A stretch of DNA of 64,000 nucleotides from Rubrobacter_D sp963840835. GTDB taxonomy: Bacteria; Actinomycetota; Rubrobacteria; Rubrobacterales; Rubrobacteraceae. A model generated the notes under the pieces. It did no database searches. It saw nothing but the letters and a program-made list of their open reading frames with translations, and was not told the origin of the DNA. Positions 1 through 9,080 of this stretch are shown piece after piece (the stretch's first letter is position 1; the number at the start of each line of letters is the position of its first letter). The stretch spans positions 62,001-126,000 of the forward strand of contig CAWJAM010000014.1 of assembly GCA_963840835.1 (NCBI GenBank), given 5' to 3'. A program made the position numbers and the translations under genes.

Positions 1-551
1 GGCTGAAGGCCCTGACGGAGGCCATGCATGAGGACGGCCGCGAGGTCATGCTCGAGGTCGTCAGCGAAGAGAAGGAGGACGAGCTCCGCTCGGCGGAGGC
101 GGCCCTCGACCTCGGGGTCGACTACCTGCTCGGCGGCACCCATGCCGGGGAGGTTACGCAGATGCTCTCCGGGACGGGCATCCGCTACTACCCCTTCCCC
201 GGCCGCATCGTCGGCCACCCGAGCCTCCTGCGCGGCAGCATCTCTGAGATTGCGCAGAGCGCGATGGAACTGACGGCGATGGACGGCGTGGGAGGCTTGG
301 ACCTTCTGGCCTACCGCTACGACGGTGACGTGGAGAGGCTGGTGCGGGACGTGGTCGCGTCGGTGGAGGTACCCGTGATAGCCGCAGGCAGCGTGGACAG
401 CGAAGAGAAGATCCGGACCCTGGCCGACGCGGGCGTCTGGGGTTTCACGGTCGGCAGCGCCATATTCGAGGACAAGTTCGCCCACAACGGGGCTTCGACT
501 CGCGAGCAGGTGGAGACGGTGCTCGCGGCGAGTCGCGCGGTTACGTCGTAG
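1..551 (+). CDS. TIM-barrel phosphate-binding protein, 5'-truncated by window edge
   Basis: The reading frame is open to the first base, so the true start lies upstream of the window. The visible ~180 residues look like the C-terminal half of a TIM barrel: a strand ending VPVIAAGSVDSEEKI, then DAGVWGFTVGSAIFE, which has the glycine-rich shape of the phosphate-binding loops of HisA/HisF and ribulose-phosphate-binding barrels. The middle segment GGTHAGEV and the start of the fragment give no catalytic signature I can name. No function is assigned. It converges on the GntR gene downstream. Confidence 0.6.
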   Translation, partial: LKALTEAMHEDGREVMLEVVSEEKEDELRSAEAALDLGVDYLLGGTHAGEVTQMLSGTGIRYYPFPGRIVGHPSLLRGSISEIAQSAMELTAMDGVGGLDLLAYRYDGDVERLVRDVVASVEVPVIAAGSVDSEEKIRTLADAGVWGFTVGSAIFEDKFAHNGASTREQVETVLAASRAVTS

Positions 552-749
552 TCGCCCCTTCGCCGGAGGCCGGTACCGTAGGGGCTGGGCGATCCAGCGC
601 AGGAACGACCCTGCGAGACAGGCGCGAGGCTACCGAAGCAGTCGGGTTGGGCGAGAATGGACTTTCGAGATTTGCGCTACGATGCCGAAGACAGGGTCGT
701 GCATCTCTTTGGACCGCTCGCCGAGAAACACGACGGACCTGATCCTTCC
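552..749. other. Intergenic, convergent genes
   Basis: This ~200-base spacer lies between two convergent genes. I see no strong hairpin with a T-run, no repeat of the families found elsewhere in the window, and no credible ORF. Confidence 0.5.
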
Positions 750-1568
750 TCAGGGGAGCCTGCGCACCTCGAACAGCTCCCTTACGACGTGGAGGTTGAG
801 GTGTCCAGGCAAAAAGGTGTCGCGCGACCACTGGGCCGGGCGCCCGTCTGTGAGATACATGGTCTGGATCAGGGTGAGCGCCGCCGAAGGGGACGCCAGG
901 CCAAGCCGCTCCCCAACGGGGTCGCCGGGCCCGATCGTGACCGCACCTATGGACATCCGGCTGTAGCCGACGGGTACGCCCTCCGTAACCAACAGATCCA
1001 GGACCATCGCCTCGGGGCGGAACCGCTCCCCTATCCTCCCGGCGCCGACGACGCCCTCGGGCACGACGTCAACCATCCAAGCCACCGCCCTGCCCTCGAT
1101 GAGCAGGACGCGCGAGACCCTGACGAGCGGGGCGCCCTCGACGACCTCAAGCGCCGCCGCTTCATCCGCCGCCGCGCCCGCGGCCTCTATCGTCACGTCT
1201 TTGCTGTCCAGCTCGAGCCCGAGCCGTTCCGCGTGGACGGTGTAAGTCTCCAGCCTCTCCAGGCCCGACTGCAACCTCGACCCTTCGGGGGGGCGCACGA
1301 GGAACGTGCCGCTACCCTGGCGCCGCTCCAGGACGCCCCGCTCCACGAGCCGCGCCATCCCGGCCCGCACCGTGACCCGCGAGACGCCCAAAAACTCCAC
1401 AAGCTCGGCCTCGGGCGGTACCCGATCCCCGACCTTGTAGCGGCCCCTGAGCAGCAGGTCCTCCATCCGCCGCTCTACCTGCAGGTAGAGTGGGTCTCCG
1501 CGCCGCGGCCCCGAGTTAAGAGGGTTGAACCTGATCTTCCTCCCCTCGATCCGAAAGCCCGCAACCAC
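750..1568 (-). CDS. GntR family (HutC/UTRA) transcriptional regulator
   Basis: The protein has 272 residues. Residues ~25-95 form a GntR winged helix (DPLYLQVERRMEDLL, VPPEAELVEFLGVSRVTVRAGM, RRQGSGTFL). Residues ~105-265 form a UTRA effector-binding domain ending in DGRPAQWSRDTFLPGH. It reads away from the ethanolamine permease operon and shares its promoter region, so it is the likely local repressor; the effector, perhaps ethanolamine or a glutamyl derivative, is inferred. The GTG start has no obvious ribosome binding site, so the first ~20 residues are uncertain. Confidence 0.85.
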   Translation of the reverse strand: MVAGFRIEGRKIRFNPLNSGPRRGDPLYLQVERRMEDLLLRGRYKVGDRVPPEAELVEFLGVSRVTVRAGMARLVERGVLERRQGSGTFLVRPPEGSRLQSGLERLETYTVHAERLGLELDSKDVTIEAAGAAADEAAALEVVEGAPLVRVSRVLLIEGRAVAWMVDVVPEGVVGAGRIGERFRPEAMVLDLLVTEGVPVGYSRMSIGAVTIGPGDPVGERLGLASPSAALTLIQTMYLTDGRPAQWSRDTFLPGHLNLHVVRELFEVRRLP

Positions 1569-1624
1569 AAAGCGATGCTACGCGACGCACAGAAGCCCGC
1601 AAGGAAACTTTATACGTTCACCCC

Positions 1625-1653
1625 TTGTATGACAAATTGGTATTAACTATGAT
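1625..1653 (+). promoter_or_regulatory. Predicted promoter of the ethanolamine operon with overlapping palindrome
   Basis: TTGTAT at 1625-1630 and TATGAT at 1648-1653 are separated by exactly 17 bases, a good sigma-70-type promoter facing the permease. The -35 box overlaps the palindrome TTGT-ATG-ACAA (1625-1635), a plausible GntR/HutC half-site pair. On the other strand TTGTCA and TATAAA could serve gntR with a short 15-base spacer. The operator role is inferred from position. Confidence 0.5.
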
Positions 1654-1740
1654 GCGATTGTAGCTGGGGTCGACGCTGGGTTGGTGGGTTGGGCCTCGCG
1701 GACGGTGAAGGGCGAACCGGTTTCGGGAAAGGAGTCCGGG

Positions 1741-3195
1741 GTGAGCGAGTCGGGGAAGCGCACTACGCAGGGGGCTGACTACGAGAACGTCGGCAGCGAT
1801 TATATGGAGCATCGCCAGCTCCGGAAGGGCGCAGCGGGATGGGTGTTGTTGGCGGGGCTCGGGGTCGCCTACGTCATCTCGGGGGACTTCGCGGGCTGGC
1901 ACTTCGGGCTCGGCGTCGGCGGGTGGGGAGGGTTGCTCATCGCGACCGTGCTCATGGCCACGATGTACACGACGATGGTCTTCGCGCTGGCCGAGCTGTC
2001 TTCTACCATCCCGACGGCCGGGGGTGGCTACGGGTTCGCGCGGCGGGCGCTCGGGCCTTTGGGCGGTTTCATGACGGGGACGGCTATCCTGATCGAGTAC
2101 GCCATCGCCCCGGCCGCCGTGGCCACGTTCATCGGGGGGTACGTGAATACGCTCACCGGGATAGGCGGATGGATCGTCTACCTCGCGTGCTATTTGATCT
2201 TCGTCGGCATCCACCTCTATGGCGTGGGGGAGGCGCTCAGGGTGACATTCGGAATCACGGTCATTGCCGTCATCGCGCTCGCGGCCTTTATCCTAGGCAT
2301 GATCCCGCAGTTCGAGGTGGCCAACCTGTTCGACATACAGGCGACGAACGCGGCCGGCGCCAGCACGTTCTTGCCCTACGGGTTCGTTGGCATCTGGGCC
2401 GCTTTCCCGTTCGCGATCTGGTTCTTCCTCGCGATAGAGGGCGTGCCGCTCGCGGCCGAGGAGACAAGGGATCCCGCGACGGATATGCCCAAGGGGCTTA
2501 TCGCCGGCATGGGGACCCTACTTGTGTTCGCGGGACTCGTCCTCTTCTTCGGACCGGGGGGAGCAGGCTCGGCAGCCTTCACGACCGACGAGATGCTAGC
2601 CGCCCCTTCCGTGCTGCCGCTCGCGATGCAAGAGGCCTACGGCGGGACCAACGGCCTTATCACCTTCGTCAACATCGCGGGGCTCGCTGGCCTGATCGCG
2701 AGCTTCTTCTCGATCATCTTCGCCGCTTCGCGCCAGACCTTCGCCCTGTCCAGGGCCGGCTACCTGCCGAGGGCCCTCTCGGTCACCGGTGGTCGGAGGA
2801 CGCCGTGGGTCGCGCTCGTGGTCGGTGGCGTTGTCGGCTTCGTGCTGGCGACTTTTGGCGACGGTGCTACGCTACTCAACATGGCAGTCTTCGGCGCGAC
2901 GATCTCCTACGCTCTGATGATGCTCTCGCACATCGTTTTGAGGAGCCGGGAGCCGAACCTCGAGCGCCCCTACCGCACGCCTGGCGGCGTGGCGACCTCT
3001 GGTGTGGCCCTCGCGCTGGCGGTTCTCGCGATCGTCGCGACGTTTATCGTGGACCGGAACGCCGCGTTCATCATGCTCGGGGTCTACGTGCTCTTTATCG
3101 CCTACTTCCTCTTCTATAGTCGCCACCACCTCGTGGCCCAGGCCCCTGAGGAAGAGTTCGCCAGCATAGAGAGGGCCGAATCCGAGTTGAATTGA
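1741..3195 (+). CDS. eat: Ethanolamine permease (APC superfamily)
   Basis: This is a proton-coupled amine importer of the APC superfamily in the cytoplasmic membrane, 484 residues with about 12 membrane segments. The early segment LRKGAAGWVLLAGLGVAYVI followed by SGDFAGWHFGL closely resembles the ethanolamine permease family. I chose GTG 1741 because AAAGGAG sits six bases upstream; an in-frame start at 1681 is possible but lacks a site. It is the first gene of an operon with a glutamine-synthetase-like ligase, which supports an amine substrate. Substrate specificity is inferred from family resemblance and context. Confidence 0.85.
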   Translation: MSESGKRTTQGADYENVGSDYMEHRQLRKGAAGWVLLAGLGVAYVISGDFAGWHFGLGVGGWGGLLIATVLMATMYTTMVFALAELSSTIPTAGGGYGFARRALGPLGGFMTGTAILIEYAIAPAAVATFIGGYVNTLTGIGGWIVYLACYLIFVGIHLYGVGEALRVTFGITVIAVIALAAFILGMIPQFEVANLFDIQATNAAGASTFLPYGFVGIWAAFPFAIWFFLAIEGVPLAAEETRDPATDMPKGLIAGMGTLLVFAGLVLFFGPGGAGSAAFTTDEMLAAPSVLPLAMQEAYGGTNGLITFVNIAGLAGLIASFFSIIFAASRQTFALSRAGYLPRALSVTGGRRTPWVALVVGGVVGFVLATFGDGATLLNMAVFGATISYALMMLSHIVLRSREPNLERPYRTPGGVATSGVALALAVLAIVATFIVDRNAAFIMLGVYVLFIAYFLFYSRHHLVAQAPEEEFASIERAESELN

Positions 3196-3207
3196 GAAGG
3201 GAGGAGT

Positions 3208-4590
3208 GTGAAGAAAGGGGATTGGATGGATGTGATCAAGACCGAAGGCCGCCTCGACCTCGACACCCTGCGCTCTGAGGTCGAGGCGGGACATATAGAC
3301 ACCGTCCTCATTGCGATGACCGACATGCAGGGCCGCCTGCAGGGCAAGCGCCTCACGGCAACGCACTTCCTGGACGAGGTGGTCGAGCACGACGCCGAGG
3401 GCTGCAACTACCTGCTCGCCGTTGACGTTGAGATGAACACTGTCGAGGGCTACACGATGTCCTCATGGGAGCGCGGCTACGGGGACTTCGTCTTCAAGCC
3501 GGACATGGATACCCTGCGAACGGTCCCCTGGCAGGAGGGTACGGCGCTCGTCACGTGCGACCTCGTATGGGAGGACGGCTCGCCGGTCGTGGCCTCGCCC
3601 AGGCAGGTTCTCAAGCGCCAGCTGGAGCGGCTCTCCGAGCGCGGCCTCGAAGCCTTCGTGGGAACAGAGCTAGAGTTCCTCGTCTTTATGGACACCTACG
3701 AGGAGGCGTGGCGCAAGGGGTACAGAGACCTGGAACCGGCCAACTACTACAACGTCGACTACTCGCTTCTTGGGACGGCGCGCATCGAGCCGCTCTTGCG
3801 GCGCATAAGGAACACGATGGCTGCGGCAGGGCTCGCGGTCGAGGATGCCAAGGGCGAGTGCAACTTCGGCCAGCACGAGATCAACTTCAAGTTCGACCGC
3901 GCGCTCGCCACCGCGGACGGCCACTCCATCTACAAGAACGGCGCCAAGGAGATCGCCGCCCAGGAAGGGTGCTCGATCTCCTTTATGCCCAAGTTCAACG
4001 AACGCGAGGGCAACTCCTGCCACATCCACCTGTCCTTGCGCGGCGAGGACGGAAGCGCCGTCTTCCCCGAAGGCCACGGATTCTCTGAGACCTTCGAGCA
4101 CTTCGTCGCGGGCCAGGTCGCCTGCCTGCGTGAGTTCATGCTCTTCTTCGCCCCGAACGTAAACTCCTACAAGCGCTACGCCAAGGGCTCGTTCGCCCCG
4201 ACCGCGGTAGCCTGGGGCAAGGACAACCGCACCTGCAGCCTGCGCGTCGTCGGACACGGCAACTCTTTGCGCGTCGAGAATCGCATCCCCGGCGGCGACG
4301 TCAACCCATACCTTGCCATCGCGGCCATGATCGCCGCCGGCCTGCACGGTATAGAGAACGAACTCTCCCTCGAAGACGAGTTCGCCGGCAACGCCTACGA
4401 GACGGACAAGCCCCACGTACCGACGAACCTGCGCGAGGCGCAAGAGCTTTTCGCGAACAGCGAGGCGGCCCTGGCAGCTTTCGGGGACGAGGTCGTCGAG
4501 CACTATCTGAACATGGCGCGCGTCGAGATAGAGGCCTTCGAGGCCGCCGTCACCGACTGGGAGCGCTACAGGAACTTCGAGCGCCTGTGA
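3208..4590 (+). CDS. Glutamine synthetase family gamma-glutamyl-amine ligase (probably gamma-glutamylethanolamide synthetase)
   Basis: The protein has 460 residues and the full glutamine synthetase fold, with beta-grasp N-terminus and catalytic barrel. Visible signatures are GTELEFLVF and NFGQHEINFKFD (metal and glutamate ligands), NSCHIHLSL, and the ATP/phosphate region AVAWGKDNRT with RVENRIPGGDVNPY. Catabolic members ligate glutamate to amines; Streptomyces GlnA4 acts on ethanolamine and GlnA3 on polyamines. The upstream ethanolamine permease favours ethanolamine here. The GTG 3208 start has GGGAGG very close; ATG 3226, preceded by AAAGGGG, is an equally good alternative. Nitrogen-assimilatory GlnA is unlikely from this operon. 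Confidence 0.85.
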   Translation: MKKGDWMDVIKTEGRLDLDTLRSEVEAGHIDTVLIAMTDMQGRLQGKRLTATHFLDEVVEHDAEGCNYLLAVDVEMNTVEGYTMSSWERGYGDFVFKPDMDTLRTVPWQEGTALVTCDLVWEDGSPVVASPRQVLKRQLERLSERGLEAFVGTELEFLVFMDTYEEAWRKGYRDLEPANYYNVDYSLLGTARIEPLLRRIRNTMAAAGLAVEDAKGECNFGQHEINFKFDRALATADGHSIYKNGAKEIAAQEGCSISFMPKFNEREGNSCHIHLSLRGEDGSAVFPEGHGFSETFEHFVAGQVACLREFMLFFAPNVNSYKRYAKGSFAPTAVAWGKDNRTCSLRVVGHGNSLRVENRIPGGDVNPYLAIAAMIAAGLHGIENELSLEDEFAGNAYETDKPHVPTNLREAQELFANSEAALAAFGDEVVEHYLNMARVEIEAFEAAVTDWERYRNFERL

Positions 4591-5309
4591 AGGGCACGGG
4601 CGCGAGGCCGACCATAGGGGTCACCGCCGCGACCGAGAATGTGAGCTACGGCGCCTGGAGCAAGGTTCCCGCCTTTATGAGCCCAGCGAACTACGCGCGG
4701 GCCGTGCAGCGGGCTGGCGGGCGTCCTGTATTGTTGCTCCCAGATCCGGAGGACACGGAAGATCCCGACGGGGTACTCGACATCATCGACGCCCTGATCG
4801 TCACCGGCGGCGCAGGCGACGTAGACCCGACGCTATACGGCGAGGAGCCCCACCCCGAGACCGGACCCGTGCAGGAGGAGCGCGACGCCTACGAGCTCGC
4901 CCTGGTACGTGGAGCCCTGGCCCGCGAGATGCCCCTCCTAGGCATCTGCCGCGGGATGCAGGTGCTCAACGTGGCGTACGGGGGCGGCATCGAGCAGCAT
5001 CTCCCCGACGTCGTCGGCCACGAGGACCATCGCCACACCCCAGGGACCTTCGCCGATCACGAGGTAGACCTCGAGTCGGGCTCCCTGGCCGCCAGGGCCG
5101 TGGGGGCCGAGAGGGCGCCGGTCAAGTCCCACCATCATCAAGGCGTCAGGGAGATAGGGGCCGGCCTCGTCGTGGCGGGCCGCTCCGAGGACGATACGGT
5201 CGAGGCCCTCGAAGACCCTTCCTGCCCCTTCGTGCTCGGCGTGCTCTGGCACCCCGAAGAAGACGAGGAGAGCCAGCTGATAAAAACCCTCGTATCGGAG
5301 GTATCCTAG
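4587..5309 (+). CDS. Class I glutamine amidotransferase-like gamma-glutamyl hydrolase (PuuD type, peptidase C26)
   Basis: The 240-residue protein is predicted to cleave the gamma-glutamyl amide at the end of the pathway, releasing glutamate and the oxidised amine. The nucleophile is Cys121 in LGICRGMQ; the histidine/glutamate pair sits in LWHPEED near the C-terminus, and SHHHQG near residue 190 is typical of the PuuD group. The GTG start overlaps the ligase stop by four bases (GTGA), implying translational coupling. If the substrate is gamma-glutamylglycine, the products would be glutamate and glycine; this is inference from neighbours. Confidence 0.85.
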   Translation: MKGTGARPTIGVTAATENVSYGAWSKVPAFMSPANYARAVQRAGGRPVLLLPDPEDTEDPDGVLDIIDALIVTGGAGDVDPTLYGEEPHPETGPVQEERDAYELALVRGALAREMPLLGICRGMQVLNVAYGGGIEQHLPDVVGHEDHRHTPGTFADHEVDLESGSLAARAVGAERAPVKSHHHQGVREIGAGLVVAGRSEDDTVEALEDPSCPFVLGVLWHPEEDEESQLIKTLVSEVS

Positions 5310-6672
5310 TTGCTCGAGATAATCAACCCGGCAACAGAAAACGTGCTGGAGACGCTGGACCCCGCTACCGAAGACGACGCCGACGCGGCAATCGCCCGCG
5401 CAAGGGAAGCCTTCCCCGCGTGGAGAGATCTAGAGCCCGCCGACCGCTCGCGCCTTCTCAGGCGCCTCGCAGACGCTCTGGAATCGGAACAAGAGAACCT
5501 GGCGCAACTGGAGTCGAAGAACACGGGCAAGCCCATCGGCGACTCCCGCGGTGAGATGGGGATGGTCGCCGAGACCTTCCACTACTACGCCGGGATGCCG
5601 GAGAGGTTGCTGGGCGACACCATACCGGTCTCGGGGGGCGTGGATATAACATTCCGCGAACCGCTCGGCGTGGTCGCCCTGATCGTCCCTTGGAACTTCC
5701 CGCTCACCATAGCGAGCTGGAAGATGGCCCCAGCCCTCGCGGCTGGCAACACCCTCGTCCTCAAGCCAGCCGAGCTCACGCCGCTGAGTGCCCTCGAGTT
5801 CGAGCGAATAGCGCGTGAGGCCGGCATCCCCGATGGGGTCGTCAATGTAGTGGTCGGACCGGGGAGCAAGGTGGGAAAGCGGTTCGTCGAGCACCCGGAT
5901 GTCGCCAAGGTCGCTTTCACGGGCTCGACGGAGGTCGGCAGGGGCATAATGGCCGGCGCCGCCGGCACCATAAAGCGCGTCACGCTCGAGCTCGGCGGCA
6001 AGTCCGCCAACGTGGTCTTCGCCGACGCCGACCTGGAGAAGGCAGCGGCCTCGGCGCCCGTCGCCGTCTTCGGCAACGCCGGGCAAGACTGCTGCGCCCG
6101 CTCGCGCATCCTCGTCCAGAGGGGCGTCTTCGACGAGTTCCTCTCCCTGATGGAGCCGGCCGTCACGGGGATGCGGGTCGGGGACCCCTTCGACGAGGCC
6201 ACCGAGATGGGACCCCTGATCTCCGCCGACCATCGCGAGAAGGTGGCCGCCTACGTCCCAGATGATGCGCCCGTGGCGATCCGGGGCGAGGCGCCAGAGG
6301 GCTCCGGATTCTGGTTCCCGCCGACCGTTCTGGCGCCCGTAGACAACAAAGACAGGGCGGCCGAGGAGGAGATCTTCGGCCCCGTAGTCGCGGTGATACC
6401 GTTCGAGGACGAAGAGGACGCCGTGCGCCTCGCTAACGATACGGTCTACGGCCTCTCCGGCTCGGTATGGACGCAGAACGTCGCCCGCGCCATGCGCGTC
6501 GCCCGCCGCATCGAGGCCGGCGTCCTCTCCATCAACTCCAATACCTCGGTCAGGGTTGCGACCCCCTTTGGCGGGAATGAAGCAATCGGGCGTTGGGCGC
6601 GAGCTCGGTCCACACGCCCTCGATTACTACACCGAGATAAAGAATGTTTACCTGTCCACGGAGGGGGATTAG
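5310..6672 (+). CDS. NAD(P)-dependent aldehyde dehydrogenase, one-base frameshift near 3' end
   Basis: This aldehyde dehydrogenase probably oxidises the gamma-glutamyl aldehyde. It has the PWNFPL cofactor loop, FTGSTEVG, ELGGKSANVV with the general-base glutamate, and active-site cysteines at residues 261-262 (NAGQDCCA). The TTG start abuts the previous stop and has GGAGGT seven bases upstream. At 6573-6577 (GGGAAT) the frame is lost. In the +1 frame the expected family C-terminus KQSGVGRELGPHALDYYTEI continues to a TAG at 6670-6672. As written, the frame instead runs on into the SDR gene and would give a 710-residue fusion. I infer one extra base (sequence error or recent mutation) rather than a true fusion. 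Confidence 0.85.
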
Positions 6673-6674
6673 GC

Positions 6675-7442
6675 ATGCCGGGACGCCTCGAAGGAAAAGT
6701 CGCCGTCGTGACCGGCGGCGCGGGCGGCATAGGCCGCGAGACGGCCAGGCGCTTCGCCGAGGAGGATGCCAGCGTCTGCGTAGTCGACCTCGCGGACGAA
6801 CCGGGCAACGAGGCCGCCGATGAGATCGGCGGCCTCTACGTCCACGCCGATGTCACGGACCCCGAAGACGTACAGAATATGTACGCCGAGGTGGCGGAGC
6901 ATTTCGGGGGCATAGACGTACTCTTCAACAACGCCGGGATCTCGCCTTCAGACGACGCCTCCATCCTGGATACCGACCTCGACGCGTGGCAGCGGGTGCA
7001 GGACGTGAACCTAAAGAGCGTCTACCTGTGTTGCAAGTACGGGATACCTCACCTCCTGGAGCGGGGCGGTGGGTCCATCATCAACACCGCCTCCTTCGTC
7101 GCCGTTGTGGGGGCCGCCACGTCCCAGATCTCCTACACAGCCTCCAAGGGCGGCGTGCTCACCCTGAGCCGTGAGCTCGGGGTCGAGTTCGCCCGGCGGG
7201 GGATACGCGTCAACGCGCTCTGCCCCGGTCCCGTAAACACACCGCTACTACAAGAACTCTACTCCAACGACCCGGAGCAGGCTGAGCGCAGGCTCGTGCA
7301 CCTGCCGATGGGCCGGTTCGCGGAGGCGGAGGAGATCGCCTCAGCCGTCCTCTTCCTCGCCTCCGACGACGCCTCCTACGTCAACGCCTCGACCTTCCTG
7401 GTTGACGGCGGCCTCTCAGGGGCATACGTTACACCGGAGTAG
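6675..7442 (+). CDS. Short-chain dehydrogenase/reductase (SDR)
   Basis: A 255-residue classical SDR with TGGAGGIG cofactor loop (residues ~13-20), NNAGI, catalytic Tyr154 and Lys158 in YTASK, and a C-terminal DGG motif. It has its own GGAGGGG site nine bases before the ATG, so it is a separate protein despite lying in frame with the upstream gene as sequenced. In this operon it could oxidise the hydroxyl of gamma-glutamylethanolamide to the aldehyde that the ALDH then uses. That step is inferred from context. Confidence 0.85.
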   Translation: MPGRLEGKVAVVTGGAGGIGRETARRFAEEDASVCVVDLADEPGNEAADEIGGLYVHADVTDPEDVQNMYAEVAEHFGGIDVLFNNAGISPSDDASILDTDLDAWQRVQDVNLKSVYLCCKYGIPHLLERGGGSIINTASFVAVVGAATSQISYTASKGGVLTLSRELGVEFARRGIRVNALCPGPVNTPLLQELYSNDPEQAERRLVHLPMGRFAEAEEIASAVLFLASDDASYVNASTFLVDGGLSGAYVTPE

Positions 7443-7454
7443 GAGGTGGTCGGC

Positions 7455-8396
7455 ATGAAGCACGGTCTATCCAACAGCGTCCTCGACGCCATAGGGAACA
7501 CACCGATGCTCGAGGTAGAAGGCATCTACTGCAAGCTGGAGTACCTGAACCCGTCGGGATCCATCAAGGCCAGGATAGCGAAGTACATGGTCGAGCGCGC
7601 CGAGGAAGAGGGACTCCTCAAGAGGGGCGACACCATCGTCGAAGCCACGTCGGGCAACACGGGCAACGCCCTCTCCATGGTCGCCGCGGTCAAGGGCTAC
7701 AGGATGCTGGTCGTCATGCCCGAGGGGATGAGCGGCGAGCGGGTCGCCATCAGCCGCGCGTTCGGGGCCGAGGTAATGGAGGTCGGCCACTTCCACGTCA
7801 ACGAGGCCCTGGCGAAAGCAAGGGAACTCGGGCAGGAGCCCGGCTACTTCTGTCCCTCGCAGTTCGAGAGCGAGTGGAACGTGGAGGAGAATAGGATCTG
7901 GCTCGGGCCGGAGATCCTCTCGCAGCTACCCGATGGCCTCGTGCCAGACGCGATAGTGATGGGGGTCGGAACCGGTGGGACCCTGATCGGGGTCGGGCAG
8001 GCCTTCAGGGAGGTCAACCCTGCGGTCAAGCTCTTCGCGATGGAGCCATCGGAGTCGTCGACCATCCTATGCGGGGAGATCGGGGACCACCTCATCGAGG
8101 GCATCTCAGACGGCTTCGTCCCAGGCATCTTCGAGCGCCACCAGCAGCTAGTCGACACCGCCCTGACCGTGGACTCCGAGGAGGCCGTGGAAGAGATGCG
8201 CCGCCTCGCCAAACAGCACGGGCTCTTCGTCGGCCCCTCCAGCGGCGCCAACCTGATCGCCGCCCGGAGGACGCGCGAGTCCTACCCGGAGCTGAAGACA
8301 ATCGTCACCCTGTTCTGCGACGAGGGGGAGAAGTACATAAGCGATCACTTCGCGGAGAGAGACAAAGTCAGACTAACCTCGGAGAACTACACCTGA
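7455..8396 (+). CDS. PLP-dependent cysteine synthase family protein
   Basis: A fold-type II PLP enzyme of 313 residues. The Schiff-base lysine is Lys38 in NPSGSIKAR, where most cysteine synthases have SxKDR. The asparagine loop is TSGNTGN, the phosphate loop is GVGTGGTLIGVG, and PSSGAN lies near the C-terminus. I prefer ATG 7455, eight bases after AGGAGG, over GTG 7446. It closes the ethanolamine operon, yet no sulfur gene adjoins it. It may be CysK/CysM-like or an unrelated beta-replacing enzyme in amino-acid metabolism; the K-A-R variant argues for caution. Confidence 0.8.
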   Translation: MKHGLSNSVLDAIGNTPMLEVEGIYCKLEYLNPSGSIKARIAKYMVERAEEEGLLKRGDTIVEATSGNTGNALSMVAAVKGYRMLVVMPEGMSGERVAISRAFGAEVMEVGHFHVNEALAKARELGQEPGYFCPSQFESEWNVEENRIWLGPEILSQLPDGLVPDAIVMGVGTGGTLIGVGQAFREVNPAVKLFAMEPSESSTILCGEIGDHLIEGISDGFVPGIFERHQQLVDTALTVDSEEAVEEMRRLAKQHGLFVGPSSGANLIAARRTRESYPELKTIVTLFCDEGEKYISDHFAERDKVRLTSENYT

Positions 8397-8422
8397 GCCT
8401 TTCAGATAAAGGCCTTCAACTC

Positions 8423-8644
8423 TCAGCCTTCAGCTGACAGAAGCGCCTCGATCTCTTCATCCGTCAAGATCAATTCCCAACTCCGCGCTAGCGCCCCGTT
8501 CTCGAAAGCGCCGAAGCCCTTCACCCGCATCAGCCCAGGATGGGTGGCGACGGGTTCGGCGTCCACGATGATGCCTTTGCTGAGGCGGGCGTACCTGGGG
8601 ACAGCTTCTGTGAGGCGTATCTTCATCGCTCTTGTGCTTACCAT
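8423..8644 (-). CDS. Small hypothetical protein
   Basis: A 73-codon frame (or 67 from the second ATG at 8626) rich in acidic residues with a plausible globular sequence ending EEIEALLSAEG. It has no recognisable domain and no strong ribosome binding site. Its last codons and stop fall in a short repeat tract (TCAGCCTTCAGCTGAC, from 8423) of the kind seen at other gene ends. It could be a real small protein; confidence is limited. Confidence 0.4.
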   Translation of the reverse strand: MVSTRAMKIRLTEAVPRYARLSKGIIVDAEPVATHPGLMRVKGFGAFENGALARSWELILTDEEIEALLSAEG

Positions 8645-8646
8645 TT

Positions 8647-8844
8647 TGCACGCGGGCGAGACCTCATTTCGTCCGTTTGCTTACATTCGCGTTTGACGCC
8701 CGCTTTTTATGGCCGAGTACTATGGCCTGGCGAGGGAGGATCTGGAAGTTATTGCTGCTTGCGGGTCGGGTTCTCACCGCTTTCAGACCTGTTTACCATG
8801 ACCGGTGCCACGCACCTTATGCTATAGTCCGAACTTGCCCGATG
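8647..8844 (+). promoter_or_regulatory. Leader/promoter region of the glycine cleavage operon
   Basis: About 200 bases without a credible gene precede the riboswitch. TATGCT/TATAGT at 8818-8828 is the best -10 candidate and TTTACC at 8792-8797 a loose -35, but the spacing is not ideal, so the promoter position is tentative. Confidence 0.3.
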
Positions 8845-8845
8845 A

Positions 8846-9045
8846 ACGCCGCGGGAGAGAGTCGTCTGGGGGGTGGGGGAGACCTCGTGACGGCCGCCGA
8901 AGGTGAAAGGGCGGCGAAAGCCGTCTGAATCTCTCAGGCAGAAGGACCGCGGCCGGAGGGCGTCCTGGAGAGTTCGATCGCTTCGCCAGCGAAGCGACAT
9001 CGGCGCCGACGGGGTAACACTCTCAGGTTTGGGACAGGGCGGAAA
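8846..9045 (+). ncRNA. Tandem glycine riboswitch upstream of gcvPA
   Basis: Two consecutive aptamers can be read. The first has GCGGGAGAG at 8851, GCCGCCGAAGGTGAAAG, and CTCTCAGGCAGAAGGACCGC at 8931-8950. The second has TCCTGGAGAG at 8963, GGCGCCGACGGGGTAACA, and CTCTCAGGTTTGGGACAGGG. These match the conserved glycine aptamer core (GGAGAG ... CGCCGAAGG ... CTCTCAGG). It ends ~40 bases before the gcvPA start, and in this position such riboswitches activate the glycine cleavage operon when glycine is abundant. Confidence 0.93.
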
Positions 9046-9080
9046 AAGCAACGCTCACCCGAGACAGGGGGTATAGCCGC

